A DNA stretch of 64,000 nucleotides, taken from positions 1 to 64,000 of the forward strand of contig JBGSON010000005.1 of NCBI GenBank assembly GCA_041739085.1, written 5' to 3'. The notes beneath the pieces were generated by a model. It was not told the DNA's origin and searched no databases. It saw only the letters and a list, made by a program, of their open reading frames with translations. Numbering within the stretch: the first letter of the stretch is position 1; every line of letters begins with the position of its first letter. This stretch comes from JBGSON01 sp041739085. GTDB taxonomy: Bacteria; Patescibacteriota; Gracilibacteria; CAIRYL01. Below are positions 41,001 to 48,449 of the stretch, one piece after another. The position numbers and the translations under genes were made by a program.

Positions 41001-41223
41001 AGAGAGCCCCGTTCTCCGTGAAGGTGAGGGCGAGGATGTTCGAAGGATGGACATCCGTCTTCTTCAGGATGTTGGCGATCCGAAGCGCGAGGACCTGCGT
41101 CTTCCCTGTTCCCGGCCCGGCGACGACGAGGATCGGACCGAATATGGAGTCGACTGCTTTCCTCTGTTCCGGATTGAGCGCTCCATACGCTTCATCGAAG
41201 AGAACTGATTTTTCGTTTTTCAT
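38059..41223 (-). CDS. UvrD/PcrA-type helicase with C-terminal RecB-like nuclease
   Basis: 1054 residues from ATG 41223 (the in-frame extension to 41430 crosses the serS start). Superfamily 1A motifs: Walker A GPGTGKT at 36-42, DEFQDTNG (motif II), GDDDQAIYRFQGAS (motif III), and the VYIVHG...FFVACTRAK region at the end of the helicase part. The last ~200 residues form a PD-(D/E)XK domain: GTALHRALE, KVDLIEW, TDFKTMK and YRQLVFYSLL supply the His, Asp, Asp-x-Lys and Gln-Tyr of RecB-type nucleases. The architecture is like AddB/AddA-type or AdnA-like single-chain enzymes, so double-strand break end processing is likely. mRNA probably leaderless. Confidence 0.93.
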   Translation of the reverse strand: MKNEKSVLFDEAYGALNPEQRKAVDSIFGPILVVAGPGTGKTQVLALRIANILKKTDVHPSNILALTFTENGALSMRKRLLRFIGPDAHSVEINTFHGFCQDVIAEFSEKFLFARKLEPIDDVKRIEILRDIVMNLELPLLKPVKSPLSNLKSIQGAISSLKREGITPEHFEEMSIEERKGFESLTDEETMNPKTGKMKEKYAQVEKRTAKYFELRRVFADYERKLRIEGLYDFEDMIDFVVSKMKVDNDLLWTLRERYQFLLADEFQDTNGRQMSLLELFAGDDENPNIFAVGDDDQAIYRFQGASLENILHFQKRFPKTLIIAITENYRSTKNILSVAQAVIENNSERLVKNLPGLDKNLKAVSNQKSTPVETVHFSHAEDEHHFIMHSARKLHDDEKIPWGEIAVLVRTNAEGFALLDLFQREKIPVSFSGFGNAFDDPYVRKIIRLLTLVLNPEDDGAFFECLHYDFFEIPTEAVWNVWDVLKTSLPGTKGKLWKCARMMRENPNILEYFVSLRKDGNTEHEKTAKIPDAMQKFCRDLLRWEQDIRNLSLVESVQKILTESGLLEYLLRHTENAEENKYLPGNLDSLNAVNAFFHELVQYSKGNFQSSLSGFQDRIHLREEFSLALPERDIHSSPDALQLLTAHKAKGLEFEAVYIVHGNSGIWGGRKNPARIALPEGILEYSHAKTEDEEERRLFFVACTRAKSKLTITFSDEDANGRTRAESRFVSEIPIALIEERDGGKKMEVRGASIFRERTEWKKNNGGSPLPKDFLEKALDPAHFSLSHSAFENYRENPLKFLWEDVLGIPSAKAPGAVLGTALHRALEIFYSSLPEEKIQDAEKAFEERLKRECLTEDEFRDIKSRGLQILRLYLHENSGKFPEPYRIEYNFRPHRVLLDGKIPITGKVDLIEWISKERKTVKITDFKTMKPKSENEIRGIRESDQGDISAGRYYRQLVFYSLLADFSSTFSDKAELFSLSFLEPTDGGKLKTIDFFITEEEKEALKKEIQEVWKRIQALDFTPKTIHGDPVKGDVLSFLFPSLAEDSMEKGE

Positions 41224-41229
41224 ACAAAC

Positions 41230-41259
41230 AGTATACCGAATACAGGGCATGAACTTCAA
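41230..41259 (-). promoter_or_regulatory. Promoter giving a leaderless helicase-nuclease mRNA
   Basis: Minus strand TTGAAG (41259-41254), 18-nt spacer, TATACT (41235-41230). The -10 ends 6 nt before the ATG at 41223, so no 5' leader is expected. Confidence 0.7.
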
Positions 41260-41288
41260 TTGCCGTTCTCTCATCTTTCCCATAAAAT
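41260..41288 (+). promoter_or_regulatory. Promoter for serS
   Basis: TTGCCG (41260-41265), 17-nt spacer, TAAAAT (41283-41288), start near 41295, 16 nt before ATG 41311. Its -35 box abuts the -35 box of the leftward helicase promoter, so the two promoters are back to back. Confidence 0.65.
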
Positions 41289-41310
41289 ACTTCTGCATTT
41301 TTCCTTCACT

Positions 41311-42585
41311 ATGCTCGACCTGAAAGCAATCCGGGAGAACCCCCGTTTCTATGAAGAACAACTCGGGAGAAAAGGAGTGTCCTCTCATACCGTAAAAGAA
41401 GTCCTCGGTCTTGATGAAAAAAAGAGACATCTCATCCAGGAGATCGAGTCCGCGAAATCCCGCCAGAACGAAGCCTCAAAACGCATTCCTACACTTTCCG
41501 GGAAAGAAAAAGAAGACGTACTTGCGGAGATGAAATCACTCTCGGATGGAAAGAAGAGCGCTGAAGAAGAACTGGAAAAAGTATCCGTTGACCTGAAATC
41601 ACTCCTCGAAACTCTTCCAAACCCTCCCCATGATTCCGCTCCGGACGGAAAATCCGAAGAGGAGAATGTTGTAATCCGGAAAGTCGGGGAAATTCCGAAA
41701 TTCGATTTCCAGCCGAAAGAACATTCAGAACTCGGAGAAGCGCTCGGGATCCTCGACATGGAGAGAGCGTCAAAGATTGCCGGAGCGCGTTTTTATTTTC
41801 TTCAGGGGGAACTCGCCATGTTACAGATGGCCCTCATGAACTGGGCTTTTCAAAAAATTCAGAAAAGGGGGTTCCTCCCCATGATCCCACCTTTTCTTGT
41901 CCGCAAGGAAGCAATGTGGGGGACGGGTTTTTTAAGCGGCGCGGGATCAAACGAGATCTACCATGTGAATCCGGGAGAGGACGATCTCTATCTCATCGGG
42001 ACTTCCGAAGTCCCGCTCACCGCGTACTATACGGATGAGATCCTTCCGGAAGAGAAGCTTCCCGTCAAATTCATGGGGTACTCCCCCTGCTTCCGGAGAG
42101 AGGCGGGATCCTATGGAAAAGACACAAAGGGTATCCTCCGCGTCCATCAGTTCGAAAAAATCGAGATGGTCATCCTCTGTCGTCCGGAGGAGACCCCGGA
42201 GATGCATGAACTCATCCGGGAATCGGAAGAAGAACTCCTTCAGGAGCTGGGAATCCCTTATCAGGTGGTGAACGTGTGTTGCGGGGATCTCGGAAATTCT
42301 GCCGCGAAGAAATACGACCTCGAGGCATGGCTCCCGGGACAGGAGAAATACCGCGAAATGACATCCACTTCCATCTGTACCGATTTCCAGAGCCGGCGCC
42401 TCAATATCCGCTACCGGAAAAAAGACGGGAGCATCGAATTCGTCCATACGCTGAACGGGACCGCAGTCTCTTCCCGACCGCTCATCGCGATCATGGAAAA
42501 TTTCCAGCGTGAAGATGGCTCCATCGACATCCCGGAATGCCTCTGGACGTATACGGGATTCAAGCGCATCGAACGGAAAGTATAA
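41311..42585 (+). CDS. serS: Seryl-tRNA synthetase
   Basis: 424 residues from ATG 41311 (MLDLKAIRENPRFYEEQLG, the family N-terminus). A long helical hairpin (about 25-100) binds the tRNA-Ser variable arm. Class II motifs follow: GFLPMIPPFLVRKEAMWGTG (motif 1), PCFRREAGSYGKDTKGILRVHQFEKIEM (motif 2) and LNGTAVSSRPLIAIMENFQ (motif 3). It charges the tRNA-Ser encoded at 34.2 kb. The SLH-CAP gene begins 14 nt after its stop and may be read from the same promoter. Confidence 0.97.
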   Translation: MLDLKAIRENPRFYEEQLGRKGVSSHTVKEVLGLDEKKRHLIQEIESAKSRQNEASKRIPTLSGKEKEDVLAEMKSLSDGKKSAEEELEKVSVDLKSLLETLPNPPHDSAPDGKSEEENVVIRKVGEIPKFDFQPKEHSELGEALGILDMERASKIAGARFYFLQGELAMLQMALMNWAFQKIQKRGFLPMIPPFLVRKEAMWGTGFLSGAGSNEIYHVNPGEDDLYLIGTSEVPLTAYYTDEILPEEKLPVKFMGYSPCFRREAGSYGKDTKGILRVHQFEKIEMVILCRPEETPEMHELIRESEEELLQELGIPYQVVNVCCGDLGNSAAKKYDLEAWLPGQEKYREMTSTSICTDFQSRRLNIRYRKKDGSIEFVHTLNGTAVSSRPLIAIMENFQREDGSIDIPECLWTYTGFKRIERKV

Positions 42586-42599
42586 TTTTTTCACTCCCT

Positions 42600-43682
42600 A
42601 TGAAAAAATGGATTGTCTTCTTTGCACTCACTGCTTCAATTTCCACCGCGAGTGCAGGATTCTCCGATGTCTCCACTTCCCATCCGTATTACAATTCCAT
42701 CATGCGCCTCTCGGATGAAGGGGTCGTCAACGGATATGCAGACGGAAATTTTCTCCCGGGGAAGGTCATCAACCGGGCGGAATTTCTGAAGATCGCGGTT
42801 CTTGCGAAGGAAGGAGACGGGTTTGAATCATCGTCAGATCTCCAGTGTTTCACGGACGTTTCTCCGGGTGATTGGTTTTCCGCATATGTCTGCACGGCCG
42901 AGGAAAACGGATGGGTAAAAGGATACGGGGGCGGAGAATTCCGGCCGGGAAGCCCGATCAGTTTCGGAGAAGCGTTCACTATGCTTCAGAATATTTTTGA
43001 ACTCGATTCGTCCGGATACGTCGAAGGGGATTGGTATTATCGCCCGATGAAATACTTCTCCATGAACGATCTTATTCCGGAAAATATCGAACAATCCGTC
43101 GATTTCCAGGTAAACCGGGGAGAAATGGTGGAGATGATTGCCCGGACTCTTTTGCATTTGGAGAAACTCGATGGAGGAGAGGCGCATGTTGTTTCTGATC
43201 CTTTTGAGTCCTACCGGATGGATGTTTACCGGATGGTAAATGAAGAACGAAAAAACGCAGGGATTGTTGAACTCAAATACAATATGCAGCTGGAGAATGC
43301 CGCCGGGGAGCATGCGGAAGCGATGATGAACGAAGGCTTCTTCGCCCATACGAATCCGAATAGCGGGTCCACTGTTTTCGACCGGTGCAAGCATTATCTC
43401 TATGATCAGCGCGACATCGGGGAAAACATCGCTGAAGGCCAGGAATCACCGGAAGCAGTCATGGAAAGCTGGATGAATTCTCCTCCTCATAAAAAAAATA
43501 TTCTCCATGATGGATTCCGGGAAATCGGGATCGGAATCGCGGAGACTCCGGACGGCGACATCTACTGGGTCCAGGTCTTCGGAACACAATGCGAGGAACG
43601 GGATGACATGATCGGGTGTACGACGAGGAGTGATTTTCAGGAACGGAATCCGGGGGAATACGCTTCTTCGTTTCACTGGTAA
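42600..43682 (+). CDS. SLH-domain protein with CAP (SCP/PR-1) domain
   Basis: 360 residues. The signal peptide ends near STASAG. Three SLH repeats (~20-190): FSDVSTSHPYYNSIMRLSDEGVVNGYADGNFLP, FTDVSPGDWFSAYVCTAEENGWVKGYGGGEFRP, and a third ending in RGEMVEMIARTL. The C-terminal ~140 residues are a CAP domain: VNEERKNAGIVELKYNMQLENAAGEHA, FFAHTNPNSGSTVFDRC, ENIAEGQ, NSPPHKKNIL. The conserved His/Glu positions are kept. CAP domains bind lipids or have proposed peptidase roles. Surface-anchored. Confidence 0.93.
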   Translation: MKKWIVFFALTASISTASAGFSDVSTSHPYYNSIMRLSDEGVVNGYADGNFLPGKVINRAEFLKIAVLAKEGDGFESSSDLQCFTDVSPGDWFSAYVCTAEENGWVKGYGGGEFRPGSPISFGEAFTMLQNIFELDSSGYVEGDWYYRPMKYFSMNDLIPENIEQSVDFQVNRGEMVEMIARTLLHLEKLDGGEAHVVSDPFESYRMDVYRMVNEERKNAGIVELKYNMQLENAAGEHAEAMMNEGFFAHTNPNSGSTVFDRCKHYLYDQRDIGENIAEGQESPEAVMESWMNSPPHKKNILHDGFREIGIGIAETPDGDIYWVQVFGTQCEERDDMIGCTTRSDFQERNPGEYASSFHW

Positions 43683-43741
43683 TTCATTCGCGTAGGCTGT
43701 ATTCGGGAAACCCTTTCTCTTGTCCCGCAGAAAGAGATGTC

Positions 43742-43770
43742 TTTACATGCGACTTTCTTTAGTGTATAAA
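43742..43770 (+). promoter_or_regulatory. Promoter for the orphan histidine kinase
   Basis: TTTACA (43742-43747), 17-nt spacer, TATAAA (43765-43770). Predicted start near 43777, 14 nt before the ATG. Confidence 0.6.
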
Positions 43771-43790
43771 CATCACCCTTAAAAATTTCC

Positions 43791-44648
43791 ATGGCTCATC
43801 CGATTGATACAAACCGGAAGACTCCCGTGATCGGGGAATTCTGTACGAAAACGCCTGTTCCTCCTGATGCCTCTGCGGCAGCGCGGATAATTGAGTCTCA
43901 GCGCCAGGAAATTGCAGAGCTCACAGCTGTTATCGCTTCGCTGAGACGTGATCATGAACTGGCTCAGTCCATCACGGGCATTACCCATGACATCAAGAAT
44001 ATTCTCATCATCATCATGGGGAATCTGCAGTTGCTCCTGGAAGATGTGGAACTCGACGCGTCCGGCAATAGACACTGGGGCTTCGCTTCCAAAGCACTTT
44101 CCCGTATCGAAGATCTATTTCTGGAAATTCTCGACCTCGCACGAAATCCCTCGAGAGAACCCGCTCCCATCCGCATCCGGGAAGATGTTTTTGATGAATT
44201 TCATGAAATGCTTTCATCCGTTGTCCCCGGAAATATTTTCCATTCGCTCCGTGTAAACGCCGACGGCCTCTGCATCGCCCATCCCTCCGAACTGAAAAGA
44301 GTCATTCTGAATCTCGTCCTGAACAGCGTCCAGGCGATTGGAAATCGTTCTGGCAATATTGCGATTGAAGCTCGCCGGGTCGTAAAACCCGGCATTCCTT
44401 CAGAAGCCGAAAACCCGAGAAACTGGATTGAAATCACGGTGTCCGACAACGGCGGAGGCATGTCTCCCGAAGTTTTGGGACGTGTCTCCCGTGAAGCATT
44501 CACCACAAAACCGCGGGGAAAAGGTTCAGGCGTAGGGCTTCAGACCTGTAGAAGCATCGCTGAGAGATACGGCGGGGAATTTCTTATCAGAAGTGAAGAG
44601 GGCGTAGGGACCAGAGCTACTATCCTCCTCCCCGAGTATTCAGAATGA
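43791..44648 (+). CDS. Soluble orphan sensor histidine kinase
   Basis: 285 residues, no TM or signal peptide. A short N-terminal coiled coil (ARIIESQRQEIAELTAVIASLRRDHELAQ) precedes the H-box ITGITHDIKNIL with phospho-acceptor His66. The HATPase domain follows: N-box LILNLVLNSVQAIGNRSG (Asn in the ATP site), G1 DNGGGM, F-box FTTK, and G2 GKGSGVGLQTCRSI. It autophosphorylates from ATP in the cytoplasm. No response regulator or input domain is nearby, so the coiled coil may sense or dimerise with a partner encoded elsewhere. Confidence 0.93.
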   Translation: MAHPIDTNRKTPVIGEFCTKTPVPPDASAAARIIESQRQEIAELTAVIASLRRDHELAQSITGITHDIKNILIIIMGNLQLLLEDVELDASGNRHWGFASKALSRIEDLFLEILDLARNPSREPAPIRIREDVFDEFHEMLSSVVPGNIFHSLRVNADGLCIAHPSELKRVILNLVLNSVQAIGNRSGNIAIEARRVVKPGIPSEAENPRNWIEITVSDNGGGMSPEVLGRVSREAFTTKPRGKGSGVGLQTCRSIAERYGGEFLIRSEEGVGTRATILLPEYSE

Positions 44649-44651
44649 TGA

Positions 44652-46070
44652 TCATTCCCGGACAAGGAGGACAACGGTCTCGATGTGCGGAGTGTGCGGG
44701 AAGAGATCGACCGGCTGGATTTTCTGTGCTCTCCATCCACCTTCCGCGATGAGCGCCAGATCACGAACGAGAGTTGCGGGATTGCAGGAGACGTAGATGA
44801 TCTTCTCCGCAACTATGGTCTTTACTGTTTCCACAGCCTTTCTCTGGAGACCTGTCCGGGGAGGATCAAGGATGACGAGATCGGGATGAGGATGGATTTT
44901 CAAAATCTCCGGGAGGAGTCCCTCCACTTTCCCGGCGTAATACTCCGTGTTCTGAAATCCATTGAGCTCCGCATTTGACCTGGCATCGGAGATCGCAGAC
45001 TCATCGAGTTCGATCCCGATGATCTGTTTGGACTTTTCCGCGAGGAAGAGCCCGATCGCTCCGGATCCGCAGAAGAGGTCGAAGACCTCTTCCTTCCCCT
45101 GTAATCCGGAAAATTCTCGCACCACCTCGAAAAGCTTTTCTGCTCCGAGGGAATTGGTCTGGAAAAAAGAAAACGGCGATATCTCATACTGCACTTTTCC
45201 CAGAGTTTCTATGAGAAAATCATTTCCGAAAAGTACCTGAAAAGGAAGGGTGTGATCGAGCGTATCATTCCTTTTCGCGTTCTCTGTCTCAGTAATGCCG
45301 GTGATCTCCGGAACGTTCTCCATAAGATCACTGACGATGTGCTCCCAGAAGCGAGCTGGTTGTGATGCAAAAACCGAGAAGTTCACGAGGATTTCTCCGG
45401 TCTTCCGGGATTCCCTGAGGACGAGACTCCTCCAGAATCCGCGGTTGATTTTCGGATTCCAGACAGGGAGTCCTGATGCCTTCATGATTGTAATGACGCA
45501 TGTCCGGATACGGTTCATGCGTTCGGAACAGAGAAAAACATCATTCACCGACAGGACTTTTGCCCAATCCCCTTCCGGATGAAACCCGAGAGATGGGTTT
45601 TCGTCAAAATAAGTCCTCTCCCCCGAAGCATCAGTAATGACTCTCATCTCCGTATATCCGAATGAGAACTCCATCTTGTTCCGGTACCGGAATATTTCCG
45701 GCGAGGGGATGATGGGAAAAAACTGAGCGCTCTCCTGGATGACACTCTTTCCTCCGAGATGATCAAAGCATTCCCGCACATGCGACTCCTTGATCGCAAG
45801 CTGGTCTTTATATCGGACCGACTGGAGCGGACAGCCGGGGAGCCGCTCATAACCGATATCATGTTCGATCGGGGACGGGTGTATGATCTCAATGAGTTTC
45901 GCATCAGCATGGCTCTCGTGCTTTTTCGTGATCTGGATTTTCACTGTCTGACCGGGAATGGTGCTTTTTACAAATACAACAAAATCCTGAATCCGAAGCA
46001 GCCCCTGTCCTCCAAATGCGAGCTTCTCAATAACTCCTTCGTGAATTGTTCCCGGCTTGAGTTCTCCCAT
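44652..46070 (-). CDS. TrmA/RlmD-family 23S rRNA (uracil-5-)-methyltransferase
   Basis: 472 residues from ATG 46070. Domains: an N-terminal TRAM RNA-binding domain (IEKLAFGGQGLLRIQDFVVFVKSTIPGQTVKIQI, about 12-60), a middle RNA-binding part with GCPLQSVRYKDQLAIKE (one of the usual Fe-S Cys can be seen; the rest of the cluster motif is not clear), and a SAM-binding domain with VFDLFCGSGAIGLFLA, DPPRTGL and the catalytic Cys in VSCNPATLVRDL. It puts a methyl group on uridine C5 in 23S rRNA. The exact site (747 or 1939) cannot be assigned. Its start is just downstream of two hairpins that follow ssb. Confidence 0.92.
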   Translation of the reverse strand: MGELKPGTIHEGVIEKLAFGGQGLLRIQDFVVFVKSTIPGQTVKIQITKKHESHADAKLIEIIHPSPIEHDIGYERLPGCPLQSVRYKDQLAIKESHVRECFDHLGGKSVIQESAQFFPIIPSPEIFRYRNKMEFSFGYTEMRVITDASGERTYFDENPSLGFHPEGDWAKVLSVNDVFLCSERMNRIRTCVITIMKASGLPVWNPKINRGFWRSLVLRESRKTGEILVNFSVFASQPARFWEHIVSDLMENVPEITGITETENAKRNDTLDHTLPFQVLFGNDFLIETLGKVQYEISPFSFFQTNSLGAEKLFEVVREFSGLQGKEEVFDLFCGSGAIGLFLAEKSKQIIGIELDESAISDARSNAELNGFQNTEYYAGKVEGLLPEILKIHPHPDLVILDPPRTGLQRKAVETVKTIVAEKIIYVSCNPATLVRDLALIAEGGWRAQKIQPVDLFPHTPHIETVVLLVRE

Positions 46071-46082
46071 CGGACGAAGAAA

Positions 46083-46142
46083 GGGCGTTGCAACGCAACG
46101 CCCCAATACTCTATCACAGGGAAGGCGCTGCAATGCAACGCC
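46083..46142 (-). terminator. Tandem palindromes between ssb and the methyltransferase gene
   Basis: Two copies of a palindromic unit (minus strand GGGGCGTTGCRTTGCARCGCC). One is at 46142-46124 with an 8-bp stem, one G-U pair and loop ATT. The other is at 46103-46083 with a perfect 9-bp stem GGGCGTTGC/GCAACGCCC and loop GTT, followed by TTTCTT. They could terminate ssb transcription or be small REP-like repeats. T-tracts are weak on this strand. Confidence 0.55.
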
Positions 46143-46159
46143 CCTTTTTGTTTTTCCCT

Positions 46160-47014
46160 TTAGAACGGAAGATCTTCCGGCTTTATCTCGCTTGTATATT
46201 GGATCTCCGGGATATTCTCAGAGGAATCCCCTCCGGCAGAGGACTCGCGCGGTACATCATTCTCTCCGCCTGCATCTTTTCCTCGCGGCTCAGCGAGCGA
46301 CTCCGAAGTATGCCCGAGCGCATGGACCTCATCAGCGATGATTTCAGTGGTATACCGCTTTTCACCTGTCGGTGTCTCCCATGAGCGGTTCGTGAGTGCG
46401 CCGGAGATGAAGACCCGGTGCCCTTTCTTCAGGATCTTCTCGGCGTCTTCCGCGAGATCCCCCCACGCAACGATATTATGGAATTCTGCCTCCTCTTTTT
46501 TTTCTCCGGATTCTTTATCTTTCCAAGTCCGGTTTGTGGCGATGGAAAAATTAACGACACTCCTTCCCCCGGGAGTTTTCCGGAGTTCAAGGTCTTTCGT
46601 GATGTTTCCGAGAGCATCGACGCGGTTCAGCCCGCCGGAAACAGAATATGTCTCCTCGATGGGTGCGAGCGGCGTCTTTGGGTCCAGGAGGATGACTCCT
46701 CCGAATGCATCGGCGACGACCTTTGTCTTGTATCGTTTTTTCCCCTGATTGTCTTCCCATGAGTCGGTCTTCAGTCTGCCGGAAACATAGACCTGCGATC
46801 CTCTCCTGGCATATTGACTGAGGAATCCCGCACTCTGACCCCAGACGGTGACAGTATGGAACGAAGTGGAATAGGCTTTCTCCCCGCCATCCTTGAGATA
46901 TTGGGATTTGACCTGAATATTGAGGTCGGTGACCTGCATGCCACTCTGGAGGTCCCGGACTTCGATGTCCTCTGTGAGGTATCCGATAAGCTGGATATGA
47001 TTGATATCTGCCAT
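46160..47014 (-). CDS. ssb: Single-stranded DNA-binding protein with two OB folds
   Basis: 284 residues from ATG 47014. Two complete SSB-type OB folds in one chain. The first is at about 1-112 (MADINHIQLIGYLTEDIEVRD, then FHTVTVWGQSAGFLSQYARRGSQVYVSGRLKTDSW, and YKTKVVAD). The second is at about 125-232 (LNRVDALGNITKDLELRKTP, then FHNIVAWGDLAEDAEKILKKGHRVFISGALTNRSW, and YTTEIIAD). A disordered acidic tail ends in PEDLPF, the usual partner-binding tip. The common bacterial form has one OB fold and is a tetramer; two-fold chains of the Deinococcus type work as dimers. The longer frame to 47194 lacks family similarity. Confidence 0.93.
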   Translation of the reverse strand: MADINHIQLIGYLTEDIEVRDLQSGMQVTDLNIQVKSQYLKDGGEKAYSTSFHTVTVWGQSAGFLSQYARRGSQVYVSGRLKTDSWEDNQGKKRYKTKVVADAFGGVILLDPKTPLAPIEETYSVSGGLNRVDALGNITKDLELRKTPGGRSVVNFSIATNRTWKDKESGEKKEEAEFHNIVAWGDLAEDAEKILKKGHRVFISGALTNRSWETPTGEKRYTTEIIADEVHALGHTSESLAEPRGKDAGGENDVPRESSAGGDSSENIPEIQYTSEIKPEDLPF

Positions 47015-47249
47015 ATAATTGATAAAAAAATCTGGAAAAGCACTCCGAATTTTTCCATGCACCCCTGAAAAAGGCAAAAAGAAAAAAATTTCGGTGTGAC
47101 AAAATGACGAAATATGCATGGAGATTGGCTTATAAACGCTTTTTAAAAAACCTGTCTCCATCTTCTGACAACAGGCGAAATGAGTTTTCAACACTACGAA
47201 AACCTGCTATGGTTCATGCGTTCATTTTCTTCACTTACTCTCCCACGCT

Positions 47250-48449
47250 ATGAAAGAACGGTTCCTCCGGATGATGATCATTTTTCTCTTTGCGTATCTT
47301 TTCCTCTCGTGGGTCCTCCCGAACCCCGACAAGGATACCCCGCTCAAGACCGGAGATATCGGAATACAGGCGGTGAAAACTGAAATCGCCCAGGGGAATC
47401 TCGTGAAGGTCGTGGTTCGGAATAATACAGACACAGAACTCGTCCTCGGGGAAAAAGAGTATCCGCCGGAGTCCCTCGTCTTTGAACGTTTCGAAAACGG
47501 AAAATGGACTGATCTCCGCTCGGCAAATCCGGAAATGAAGGAGGAAAAAACCGTAATCGCTCCTCAGACCCAGATGGAATTCTCATTCTCGGAATACAAT
47601 CAAGAACTCTTCTTTCCACTCGGAAAGTACCGTGCTGTCGTCCGTCCGAGTGCGGATCAGGAATTCATCGCTGAATTTGAAGTATTTGAACCGGGGTTCT
47701 TCCGGACGCTTTTTCGTGCCATATATAAGGTCATCTATAACACGTTCATCCTGTTTCTCATGCTCAGCGGCCACAGTCTCGGGCTTGCGATCATCCTGAC
47801 CACCATACTCATCAAGACTCTCCTCTGGGGGATGAACCAGAAGGCGCTCGAGTCGCAGAAAAAAATGCAGAAGATCCAGCCGGAACTCCAGAAAATCAAA
47901 GAAAAATATAAGGACAACCAGCAGAAGATGGCCCAGGAAACACTGGAGCTCTGGAAGAAATCCGGAGTGAGTCCTTTTGCGGCGATCACCCCGCTTTTCA
48001 TCCAATTCCCGGTACTCATCGCCCTTTTCTATGTCATCCGTGACGGTCTCCTTCCCCACAATACGTTTCTTCTCTATCCGCCGTTCCGGGATTTTGATTT
48101 CTCCCTCATCGATAAAATCTTCTTCATCTTCAATCTGAGCCACACACCGTCTCAGGATCATTATCTTCTCTGGCTTCCGTTCATGGTCGCCGGATTCCAG
48201 TTCTGGGCGATGAAACTCTCATTTCAGCGCGCAAAGAAGAAAAAAGAGAAGGAAAAAGAGAAGAAGGAGGGATCCGGAGAAGGGATGATGGATCAGATGG
48301 AGACGATGAACAAGATGATGACGTACTTTCTCCCGGTCATGATCTTTGCCTTTACTTTCAGCTTCCCCGCTGGTGTCGGAGTATACTGGTGGATTTCGAC
48401 CATTCTCGGGATCGGTCAGCAGTGGATCGTGAACAAGAAGTCTGCCTGA
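47250..48449 (+). CDS. yidC: YidC/Oxa1 membrane protein insertase
   Basis: 399 residues. One N-terminal TM helix, then a periplasmic-type beta domain (~40-150) shorter than the P1 domain of E. coli YidC. The conserved core has about five TM helices: FRTLFRAIYKVIYNTFILFL, LGLAIILTTILIKTLLWGMNQKALESQKKMQKIQPELQKIKEKYK with the cytoplasmic coiled loop, FIQFPVLIALFYVI, and YFLPVMIFAFTFSFPAGVGVYWW. It inserts membrane proteins, usually with SecYEG. A charged cytoplasmic loop (RAKKKKEKEKEKKEGSGEG) precedes the last helices. A TTTTCA-17-TATGGT promoter lies at 47185-47213. Confidence 0.94.
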   Translation: MKERFLRMMIIFLFAYLFLSWVLPNPDKDTPLKTGDIGIQAVKTEIAQGNLVKVVVRNNTDTELVLGEKEYPPESLVFERFENGKWTDLRSANPEMKEEKTVIAPQTQMEFSFSEYNQELFFPLGKYRAVVRPSADQEFIAEFEVFEPGFFRTLFRAIYKVIYNTFILFLMLSGHSLGLAIILTTILIKTLLWGMNQKALESQKKMQKIQPELQKIKEKYKDNQQKMAQETLELWKKSGVSPFAAITPLFIQFPVLIALFYVIRDGLLPHNTFLLYPPFRDFDFSLIDKIFFIFNLSHTPSQDHYLLWLPFMVAGFQFWAMKLSFQRAKKKKEKEKEKKEGSGEGMMDQMETMNKMMTYFLPVMIFAFTFSFPAGVGVYWWISTILGIGQQWIVNKKSA

